A stretch of 18,177 nucleotides of DNA, taken from NCBI GenBank assembly GCA_038227745.1, contig JBBRPS010000093.1, forward strand, positions 1-18,177, read 5' to 3'. The notes below the pieces were generated by a model, which made no database searches, was not told where the DNA came from, and saw only the letters and a program-made list of their open reading frames with translations. The DNA comes from DASPXY01 sp038227745 (GTDB lineage Bacteria > Planctomycetota > Planctomycetia > Gemmatales > Gemmataceae). The position numbers were made by a program, and so were the translations under genes. Shown here in pieces: positions 9,305 to 18,177 of this stretch (position 1 is the stretch's first letter; each line of letters starts with the position of its first letter).

Positions 9305-10548
9305 CAGCGCTTCCCTCCCAACTGTCCTTCCGTCCACAATTGCCCCAGCCGGTACTTCTCCAGCCAGGGCTGCACCTCGTCCTTGGCCAGGTGGCGCATC
9401 GTCGTGCGTCCCTCATGCTTCTCGCAGATGACCAGTGCGTCTGGCCGTTCAGTCAGCGCGTCCACCAGGATGTCGGAGTGGGTCGTCACGATCAGTTGCG
9501 TTCGCTGCGCCGCGGCCACCAGCAAATCGGCCACCTGGGGCAGCAGGTCCGGGTGCAGGCCCAATTCCGGCTCCTCCAGGCCGATGAGCGGCGGCGGCTC
9601 CGGATCACAGAGGATGGCCAGGAGGCACAGGTAGCGGACGCTGCCGTCGGACAGTCGCGTTGCCGGGATGGTAAAGTCGCCCTCCGTGAAAAACACCTGC
9701 ACCGTTCCCCCCTCAATGCTGATGTCGAAGTCGGTCAGGCCCTCGTACAGGTCGCGCAACCCGCCCAGCAAAGCTGCCTTGACCTTGCTCTGGCGGCGCA
9801 GCCGGTTGAGGAACAACCCCAGATTGGAGAAGTCCTCCTCAAGCCGGTCGTTCCGCAGGTCGGCCTTCTGTGGCTCGCGGAAGACGGTGTTGCGGCCGAA
9901 CGCCCACTCGCGGTACAGCCGGACGCGCTCGTAGATGCTGGCCAGATAGGTGATTTCTGGGTAGCTCTCCGGGTCGCGTAACTGGGCCAGGATGGACAGG
10001 TCGGGCTGCACTGTCTCCCGGCGAAGGTTGCGCCGACTTCCTTCTCGGGTGTTGATTGCCGGCCGTCCCTGCTGGTAGCGGTAATAGAAGTAGGGGTCGG
10101 TCTGCCCGCTGTGGGGCCGTTCGTTCTCGATGCGCTCGTCCTCAATCCGAAAGGTCTGCTGCTCAGCCCGAAAGGTGAGGACGTGACGTAGCGGCTGCGA
10201 AGTGTTGGGGTCGGAAAGGACGGCGTCAAGCGTGGCGGCAGCACGCGGGGCACCCTTCCAAATCCACTCGCCGATGCCCCCGCCGCGGAGGATGACCGGG
10301 CGCAGGTCGTTAGCGGCGCTGCGGAGCAGCGCGATGGCCTCCAACAGATCGGACTTGCCCGAGCCATTGGGGCCTACCAAGACGTTGAGACTGCCGAGCG
10401 GCAAGCACGGGCTCTCCGGGCCAAAGGACAGGAAGTTGCGCAGAGTGATGGCCTGGAGCAGACGCGGACCGGTCGCGAGAGGCAGGGTGTCGGTCGGTCC
10501 CGCGGTGGGGACGAGGGGCGGGGCAGGGGTTGGGGGGGGTGGGGTCAT
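9301..10548 (-). CDS. RecF/OLD-like AAA (ABC-type) ATPase, predicted defence ATPase
   Basis: The 415-residue protein is an AAA_21/AAA_15-type ATPase of the SMC/RecF/OLD branch of ABC ATPases. After a Pro-rich leader come LLQAITLRNFLSFGPES (31-46), Walker A GPNGSGKS (59-66), a middle domain (~100-295), signature LSDGS (299-303), Walker B LIGLEEPELGLHP (321-333, catalytic-type E325/E326), and an H-loop TTHSD (H357). All ATPase motifs are intact. It lacks a C-terminal TOPRIM domain of its own; the DUF4276 gene next to it (4-nt overlap) probably supplies one. This mirrors the two-gene layout of PARIS (ATPase plus TOPRIM/DUF4435) and other ABC-ATPase conflict systems. The ATG at 10548 has GGAGG 7 nt upstream; upstream in-frame extension is rejected. 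The likely role is sensing foreign DNA or phage proteins and activating the partner (inference). Confidence 0.88.
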   Translation of the reverse strand: MTPPPPTPAPPLVPTAGPTDTLPLATGPRLLQAITLRNFLSFGPESPCLPLGSLNVLVGPNGSGKSDLLEAIALLRSAANDLRPVILRGGGIGEWIWKGAPRAAATLDAVLSDPNTSQPLRHVLTFRAEQQTFRIEDERIENERPHSGQTDPYFYYRYQQGRPAINTREGSRRNLRRETVQPDLSILAQLRDPESYPEITYLASIYERVRLYREWAFGRNTVFREPQKADLRNDRLEEDFSNLGLFLNRLRRQSKVKAALLGGLRDLYEGLTDFDISIEGGTVQVFFTEGDFTIPATRLSDGSVRYLCLLAILCDPEPPPLIGLEEPELGLHPDLLPQVADLLVAAAQRTQLIVTTHSDILVDALTERPDALVICEKHEGRTTMRHLAKDEVQPWLEKYRLGQLWTEGQLGGKRW

Positions 10549-10606
10549 GACAAGTCCTCCAGGGGTCGTCCAGTTCGGGAGGTGGTCTGGCTTATCACTT
10601 CCAATG

Positions 10607-10612
10607 ATTCTA
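10607..10612 (-). promoter_or_regulatory. Weak candidate -10 box for the ATPase operon
   Basis: TAGAAT on the - strand lies about 58 nt upstream of the ATPase ATG. No convincing -35 box is found 16-18 nt further upstream, so this is a low-confidence call. It is the best -10 match in the short stretch available. Confidence 0.25.
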
Positions 10613-10628
10613 CACCCGGAGCACGTGG

Positions 10629-10712
10629 ATGGCGAACACCCTGGATCAGCTGCAGGCCGCGCTGCTGGCGCAGGATCCCGCGCGGGGGCAGGACGGCCCG
10701 GCCGGCAGTTGA
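10629..10712 (+). CDS. Possible 27-residue small ORF or gene remnant
   Basis: ATG at 10629 is preceded by GGAG (10618-10621) at 7 nt and opens a 27-codon frame reading MANTLDQLQAALLAQDPARG and a few more residues before TGA. The first part would form an amphipathic helix. It lies in the divergent gap between the ATPase and mfd. It could be a small protein, the start of a truncated gene, or chance. No family is recognised. Confidence 0.2.
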   Translation: MANTLDQLQAALLAQDPARGQDGPAGS

Positions 10713-10946
10713 TCCGGGGCGTTCGACTTGGCCACCTGCTGCTGGCAGACCGATCCAAGGCGTTCCAGCGCTCGCGGACGCAGAGATCAGCCGTCCGCCT
10801 GTATGGACATTTGTCAACCAGAGACCAGTTCTCGTTCATCCGGGAAGCCCCCACGACCAGCGACCCTCCTCTCCCACCAACTCCCCAGGCGCCCCCGCCG
10901 CCGCGGCTGCTCAATTCGGCGCTCGCCGTGACTCGCGGCGAAACGA
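10713..10946. other. Intergenic region, nothing recognised
   Basis: Between the possible small ORF and the mfd promoter region no gene, repeat or strong hairpin is seen. Long frames cross it on both strands but show no ribosome sites or recognisable protein sequence. Confidence 0.4.
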
Positions 10947-10966
10947 TCCCATTCGTTATAATGGGA
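10947..10966 (+). promoter_or_regulatory. Candidate mfd promoter: consensus -10 in an inverted repeat
   Basis: A perfect TATAAT (10957-10962) lies 42 nt before the mfd ATG. It overlaps an inverted repeat TCCCATT (10947-10953) / AATGGGA (10960-10966) with a 6-nt loop. No good -35 box is visible at 16-18 nt, so it may depend on an activator or a different sigma factor. The inverted repeat may be an operator. Confidence 0.45.
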
Positions 10967-11004
10967 AGAGGAGCGGATCCGTCCGAGTCGAGGGACCCCT
11001 ACAC

Positions 11005-14331
<3,327 letters not shown>

Positions 14332-14434
14332 TCCGCCCCGCTTCTCTTGCAGACCTCGTCGAAAACCGTCCGTCACGGGGGGACGCGCCATGGCCTCGCG
14401 CTGTCTGATTGGATCCTTCTGGGCAGGAGTGCAG

Positions 14435-15736
14435 ATGTTAGTCCGGCGCGAAAGAACCACACAAGCCCGACGCGCCAGCGAGGGGTCCCTCGCTGGCGCG
14501 TCGGGCTTGTATGTGACGATCTTACTCGCCGGAGCAATGGCTGCCGCCGGCGGGTGCGGCGCCTCGGGCAGCGCCATCCTGCCGCGCCAGGCGCTGGCGC
14601 CCGGCGTGCAGGTGACGCAGGCGGACCCGCTCCTCGACCCGGCGCAGGTGGGCGGTGACGCCGAGCAGACGCGCGTGGCGCGCTCGCAGCGGCCCGACGC
14701 CGACCTGCCGACTCCCCCCGGCATTCCGGGTTCGGGCACGGCCTTGCCGAACCCGTCCATGACCGGGCCGCCGGAGGGCCGCAAGCTGACGGTGCGTGCC
14801 TGGGTGAACGGCAAGCCGATCTTCGACGACGAGGTGATGGCCGCCATCGGCCGCCACGCCGACCAGTTCCAGAGTACCTCGCCGGCCGAGCACCCGGCGC
14901 TCCTCACCCGGCTCTTCAACGAGGAGCTGAACCAGATCATCGAGCGCGAGCTGGTCCTGCAGGACGCCTTCCGCAAACTGGAGAAGAACGCGAAGTACCT
15001 CGACAAGCTGAAGCAGGCGGCGGCGAAGGACTTCGAGAAGAAGCTGAAACTGATGGCCCGGCGCCTCGGCAAGGAGAAGGAAGGGGCAACGAGCATCGAG
15101 CAGGTCAAGTTCATCATGGGCCGCGAGCTGGTCGAGACCATGCGGCGGCAGGAGGAGCGCAACTTCATCGCCTCGGAGTACGTCCGCAGCCGCATCTACC
15201 CGCTGATGCAGCGCGTGAACCACGAGATGATCCGCGACTACTACGACCAGCACCGCAGCGAGTTCCGCACCATCGACAAGGTGAAGTGGCAGGACGTCTT
15301 CGTCGCGGTCGGCCCGAGCCACCCGACGTCGGCTGACGCCCGCCGCTTCGCCGAGGGCATTCTCGCCCGCGTTCAGAAAGGCGAATCCTTCGACAACTTC
15401 CTGCGCCAGGACGAGGGGGATAGCTGGAGCTACCGCAAGGGCGAAGGCAACGGGCAGCGCCGCGGCGAGATCAAGCCGGTCGAGTTGGAGCCGCACCTGT
15501 TCCAGATGAAGGACGGCCAGGTCGGGCCGGTCGTCGAGCTGAGCACGGGGGTCCACATCTTCCGCCTGCTGAAGCGCGACTACGCCGGCCAGATGCCGTT
15601 CGACGACGCGGTGCAGACGCGGGTCGGCAACACGCTCAAGGGCCAGATCGCCGACCGCGAATACAAGCGGATCGTGAAGGAGTTGAAGGAACGGGCCATC
15701 GTCGTCATTGAGAAGGGCAAGCGGCCCGGACAGTAG
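14435..15736 (+). CDS. PpiC/SurA-type peptidyl-prolyl isomerase lipoprotein
   Basis: The 433-residue protein is a parvulin-type foldase. After residue ~120 it has a SurA/PrsA-like layout: VRAWVNGKPIFDDEV, a helical N-domain (NEELNQIIERELVLQDAFRK), a long charged helix region, then a PPIC domain at ~285-375 (DKVKWQDVFVAV, FAEGILARVQKGESF, GPVVELSTGVHIFRLLKRD). It should assist folding of exported proteins in the periplasm. The start chosen is ATG 14435, with AGGAG 5 nt upstream; an in-frame ATG at 14390 has a poorer context. The signal sequence has an Arg-rich n-region, a hydrophobic core YVTILLAGAMAAA, and a weak lipobox AGGC with C41. Codons ~9-26 are a complete palindromic repeat (14461-14510), so a mobile-type repeat encodes part of the leader. 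If it were an insertion that disrupted the original start, GTG at 14513 would be the alternative. Confidence 0.88.
   Translation: MLVRRERTTQARRASEGSLAGASGLYVTILLAGAMAAAGGCGASGSAILPRQALAPGVQVTQADPLLDPAQVGGDAEQTRVARSQRPDADLPTPPGIPGSGTALPNPSMTGPPEGRKLTVRAWVNGKPIFDDEVMAAIGRHADQFQSTSPAEHPALLTRLFNEELNQIIERELVLQDAFRKLEKNAKYLDKLKQAAAKDFEKKLKLMARRLGKEKEGATSIEQVKFIMGRELVETMRRQEERNFIASEYVRSRIYPLMQRVNHEMIRDYYDQHRSEFRTIDKVKWQDVFVAVGPSHPTSADARRFAEGILARVQKGESFDNFLRQDEGDSWSYRKGEGNGQRRGEIKPVELEPHLFQMKDGQVGPVVELSTGVHIFRLLKRDYAGQMPFDDAVQTRVGNTLKGQIADREYKRIVKELKERAIVVIEKGKRPGQ
14461..14510. repeat. Dispersed 50-bp palindrome inside a signal-peptide coding region
   Basis: The left arm 14461-14484 (starting ACAAGCCCGACGCGCCAGCG) and right arm 14487-14510 are exact 24-bp reverse complements with a 2-nt spacer GT. 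The right arm is identical to the first 24 bases of the window. The element stays in frame through the PpiC-type gene and encodes QARRASEGSLAGASGL. I recall similar peptides in predicted proteins of Gemmata-like genomes, but could not check. Confidence 0.9.
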
Positions 15737-15746
15737 GCTGGGCCTG

Positions 15747-15808
15747 AGCCCACGGGCCGCTTCCCGTGGGGGTGAAAGTTCACCCTCACGGGGCGCGGCC
15801 CGTGGGCT
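15747..15808. terminator. Long stem-loop between convergent genes (bidirectional terminator or repeat)
   Basis: AGCCCACGGGCCGC (15747-15760) pairs exactly with 15795-15808. Inside it, CCCGTGGGGGTGAA pairs with TTCACCCTCACGGG with one G-T wobble, so nearly the whole 62 bp folds into one hairpin. It starts 11 nt after the PpiC stop and ends 9 nt before the stop of the opposing lipoprotein gene. That position fits a shared terminator, but there are no T tracts, and the look is also that of a dispersed planctomycete palindrome. Confidence 0.7.
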
Positions 15809-15816
15809 TATCGGTT

Positions 15817-16248
15817 TCACGATTTCTCCGTCGCCAGCGTGGGGCCGGTCGTGCTCACCGGCGTGGTCTGTTGGAGGCCGACGGCGGCGTCGATGCGGCC
15901 GACGAGGCTGTGCAGGTCCTTGCCGAACTGGGCGAGCTGGTTCTGGACAGCGTCGCGCTCGGCGGCGCGGGCGGCGGCCTGCTGGCGGAGTTCGTCGCGC
16001 TCGCGCGTCAACTGCGCCAGGTGCTGCTGGAGTTTTCCCTTTTCCTGTTCCAGAGCAGCCACCCGCTTATGGGCCAGGTCGCGTGCGGTCACGGTGGCGC
16101 GATAGTCCTCTTCGAGCTTGGTGTGCCGCGACTCCAGGTCGCGCATGCGCGCCGAGCCGGGTCCGGGGCCGGTCCCCTGCGCGCAACCCCACACCCCCAG
16201 CGTGACCACCACCAGCAGAACCAACCCCGCCTTGTTGGCACAGTTCAT
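15817..16248 (-). CDS. Small coiled-coil lipoprotein
   Basis: The 143-residue protein has a lipoprotein signal: MNCANKAG, hydrophobic LVLLVVVTLGVW, then GC at about residues 21-22. The mature part is a long heptad-like helix at ~35-120, rich in Glu, Arg, Gln, Ala and Leu (RMRDLESRHTKLEEDYRA, ALEQEKGKLQQHLAQLTRER), and ends in a short Thr/Ser/Pro tail. It probably sits in the outer or inner membrane leaflet as a periplasmic coiled coil, perhaps a spacer or oligomerising tether; no specific family is recognised. The ATG at 16248 has GAGGAG about 9 nt upstream. It is convergent with the PpiC-type gene and shares the terminator-like hairpin at its 3' end. Confidence 0.8.
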   Translation of the reverse strand: MNCANKAGLVLLVVVTLGVWGCAQGTGPGPGSARMRDLESRHTKLEEDYRATVTARDLAHKRVAALEQEKGKLQQHLAQLTRERDELRQQAAARAAERDAVQNQLAQFGKDLHSLVGRIDAAVGLQQTTPVSTTGPTLATEKS

Positions 16249-16668
16249 CGTCGTGCGCTCCTCGTCGAATGGCCAACGTGCGTCCCCTGCCGGGAGTGCT
16301 CACGTTGCCGATCTTGTCGTGGGTAATAGTCCAATGGCGACCTCGGGGAGGCAGGGCGAACGCAGCAGCCGCTGCGGTTTGCCCGTCTTTCCCAGCCACC
16401 GATGGCCGACACATACTATGTCGGTAGAAGAGTCTCCTCACCTTGACTGCCCTCCTGGGAATTTTGGGGGCTCTCGGCGAGATGCACGGCACCTTGCCCG
16501 CGCCTCCGCCTTCACCTCTTGCGAGGGGACGCGAAGGAGGGCAAGGTGTAGGGCCGCCTGGAGGAAGTGTGGACAGCGAGACGTTGCGCCGGGAGAACGG
16601 GACGGCGTCCCAGGACGACAAGGCGCCGTACACGTGGGAGGGCCGCTGATTTCGTGGGTCCTTCGCCG
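16249..16668. other. Intergenic region (420 bp)
   Basis: No convincing gene was found here. Frames crossing it are short, lack ribosome sites and resemble no family. It holds the 5' region of the coiled-coil lipoprotein gene on one side and the stem-loop at 16490-16548 downstream of the DUF4214 gene on the other. Confidence 0.5.
16490..16548 (-). terminator. Imperfect stem-loop downstream of the DUF4214 gene
   Basis: CACCTTGCCC (16490-16499) pairs exactly with GGGCAAGGTG (16539-16548). Inside, CTTC pairs with GAAG, and a smaller CCTC-TTGC-GAGG hairpin caps it. It lies ~120 nt past the stop of the - strand gene. No T tract follows, so it may be a terminator or another structured repeat. Confidence 0.4.
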
Positions 16669-18177
16669 TCAGCCGTTTTGCGTGAGGGTGAACGACGACA
16701 ACGGCAACCCGAGCACATCACCGTGCGCGTCCGTGATGTTGATGGCGCCCGTCAGCTTGTAATGCCCCGGGCCGCCCGAGAGCGTCGCGAAGCCGCCGTC
16801 GCTTGGGATGCCGACGAGCTGGATCAGCGGGCGGGTGGTCCTGTCGCCGCTGATGATGGCGCGGCTGTTCCGCGGCTCGAAGGCCCCGCCGCTGCGCTGC
16901 TGCCCCGACGCGAACGAGGACGTGACGGTCTGGCCGAAGAAATTCGTCGCCTGGATGGTCCCCGTGACCGCGAAGGTAGACGTGCCCGCCACGGCGCTGA
17001 CCCCCGTGATGATCAGGGTGAGGTTGCCGCTGACCGCCACGGTGTGGGCGTTCGGATCGAACGCGGCCCCCTGGTAGATGCCGGTGTAGGTGCCCAGGAA
17101 GGCGTTGGCGGCGGCCTGGTTGTTGCCGCCGGTGCCCGCGCTGCTGTCGCTGCCGACCGTGAGCGTCACCGGCACCGTCTGCGCCGCGGCCGCGCCGGTC
17201 GTGTCCGTGACCGTGACGGACCCGTTGTACGTGCCGGCCGGCAGGCCGGCGGCGTTCGCGCTGACGTGGACCAGCGCGGACAGCTCCGACCCGAGCGTCC
17301 CCTGCGGTTGGTCGAGGGTCAGCGGGAGGACGCCGTTGGGGCCGTCGAGCAGGCCCGACGCCTGGTAGTGCAGCAGCGTGCCCACCGGGCCGACGTTGGT
17401 GACGGTCAGCAGGCCGCTCGGGTTCGTGTTGCTCGTGGTGGCGTTCAACTGCAGCCCCCCCGAGTACGGGGCGAGCTGGGTGGCCGCCTGGCCCGGCGTC
17501 GCGCCGTCCGGCCCCTCCTCGGCGGTGAAGCGGCCCGCCCTCCGGTCGAGCGCGGTCGCCGCGAGGTTCGGGTCGTCGGTGTCGAGCGCTGCGAGGCCGG
17601 CGGTGATGGCCGTGCTGTACTCGTCCGCGCCCGCGATCGCGCCCGCGATCTCCTCGTCGCGGCGCCCGAATTTCATGGCCTGTGCGGCCCAGTAATCCAG
17701 GCCCGCGCGGTCCGCGGGACGGCCCAGCTCTTCCGCGTAGTCCGCGCCGATGCGCACCCGCTCGGCTTCCTCGCTGCCGACGATCTGCCCGGCCACGGTC
17801 GTGCGGCCGACGCCCCCGTTCAGTTCCCCCCCGAAGTACGCCTTGCCGGCCGCGTCCAGATCTCGGTGCAGTTCCTCCCGGTAAAGGATCTCGAGGAAGT
17901 CGTCGGTCGTGCCACCGACACGGGCGAAGAACTCGTTCGAGCCAGCGATGCCGGCCACGACCTTTTCCAGCGTGGCGCCCTGGTTCAGCTCCTTCGTCCA
18001 GAAGTTCAGCCCTGCGGAATCGACGTCCCGGCCCAGGAAGGTGCGGTAGTCCTTGGCGATGTCCTGGGCGTGGGCCGCGTCACTGCGGAAAATGCCCGTG
18101 GCGACCTGCGTTCTGTTCAGCGTGCCCGCCGCGAGCGCCCCCGCCCAGTAGGACTCGTCGGCGGCGCTCGCGTCGCG
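16669..18177 (-). CDS. Secreted DUF4214-repeat protein with Ig-like domain (5' partial)
   Basis: The frame is open from the right edge to TGA at 16669, giving 502 visible residues; the N-terminus lies outside. Residues 1-190 hold about four DUF4214 repeats. The clearest are DYRTFLGRDVDSAGLNFWTK (43-62) and ADYAEELGRPADRAGLDYWA, each followed by a helix ending in a 'GS.E' or 'GADEY' type motif. Residues ~235-345 look like an Ig-like/BACON-type domain (LPAGTYNGSVTVTDTTG, QTVPVTLTVG). Residues ~360-502 are strand-rich with repeated Gly/Thr (FLGTYTGIYQGAAFD, LPLSSFTLTQNG), probably a C-terminal beta barrel or sandwich. The composition, low in Cys and rich in Ala/Gly/Thr, fits an extracellular or cell-surface protein. 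Function is unknown; DUF4214 occurs in surface and S-layer-like proteins. A GTG at 17958 is internal, not a start. Confidence 0.82.
   Translation of the reverse strand, partial: RDASAADESYWAGALAAGTLNRTQVATGIFRSDAAHAQDIAKDYRTFLGRDVDSAGLNFWTKELNQGATLEKVVAGIAGSNEFFARVGGTTDDFLEILYREELHRDLDAAGKAYFGGELNGGVGRTTVAGQIVGSEEAERVRIGADYAEELGRPADRAGLDYWAAQAMKFGRRDEEIAGAIAGADEYSTAITAGLAALDTDDPNLAATALDRRAGRFTAEEGPDGATPGQAATQLAPYSGGLQLNATTSNTNPSGLLTVTNVGPVGTLLHYQASGLLDGPNGVLPLTLDQPQGTLGSELSALVHVSANAAGLPAGTYNGSVTVTDTTGAAAAQTVPVTLTVGSDSSAGTGGNNQAAANAFLGTYTGIYQGAAFDPNAHTVAVSGNLTLIITGVSAVAGTSTFAVTGTIQATNFFGQTVTSSFASGQQRSGGAFEPRNSRAIISGDRTTRPLIQLVGIPSDGGFATLSGGPGHYKLTGAINITDAHGDVLGLPLSSFTLTQNG

Noticed and set aside
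9305..9337. ATG at 9337 as start of the DUF4276 gene
   Set aside because: It would overlap the ATPase by 37 nt; the GTG at 9304 gives a GTGA overlap with a good ribosome site and the expected N-terminus.
10549..10914. Extension of the ATPase to an upstream start at 10914
   Set aside because: The ATG at 10548 has an ideal GGAGG site; the extension is low-complexity and unlike the family.
10582..11004. N-terminal extension of mfd by 141 codons
   Set aside because: It lacks similarity to Mfd, would include the candidate TATAAT promoter, and the ATG at 11005 gives a normal Mfd length.

Overview
The window looks like chromosomal DNA from a planctomycete, most likely of the Gemmataceae or a close relative. 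This is inferred from several traits together: very high GC with GC-rich third codon positions, a Ser/Thr kinase with an N-terminal CxxxH/CxxC zinc-ribbon-like motif and C-terminal TPRs, a DUF4214-repeat secreted protein, an exported SAM-methyltransferase-like protein, and several perfect short palindromes scattered between and inside genes. No rRNA, tRNA or CRISPR array was seen. No complete transposase gene was seen either.

Layout. (1) 1-4565, + strand: half of a dispersed palindromic repeat, then a degenerate Gfo/Idh-like protein with a C-terminal membrane anchor, then a 1031-residue transmembrane Ser/Thr kinase with TPRs 34 nt downstream. (2) 4695-7201, + strand: a candidate promoter, an APC-superfamily amino acid permease carrying an unusual ~95-residue soluble insertion, and a signal-peptide-bearing class I methyltransferase 19 nt downstream. 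A perfect 56-bp palindrome follows (7215-7270). (3) 7383-10548, all - strand and visibly less GC-rich up to about 8.7 kb: an accessory block. It holds an RloA/OLD/PARIS-like pair (ABC-type AAA ATPase plus a DUF4276/TOPRIM-like protein, overlapping by 4 nt) and a toxin-antitoxin-like cassette (BrnT/DUF4258-like protein, HTH protein, one doubtful small ORF, one unknown protein). The two halves are separated by a 67-bp REP-like hairpin. (4) 11005-15736, + strand: mfd, the transcription-repair coupling factor, and a PpiC/SurA-type peptidyl-prolyl isomerase lipoprotein whose signal peptide contains a complete copy of the dispersed palindrome. (5) 15747-18177: a long stem-loop between convergent genes, then on the - strand a small coiled-coil lipoprotein and a DUF4214/Ig-like secreted protein that runs off the right edge.

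The most interesting part is 7.2-10.5 kb. It is a compact candidate defence/conflict island, oriented against its housekeeping neighbours and flanked and split by palindromic repeats. Its best-supported module is the ATPase + TOPRIM-like pair. The second notable signal is the family of short palindromes, one of which has become part of a lipoprotein signal peptide.
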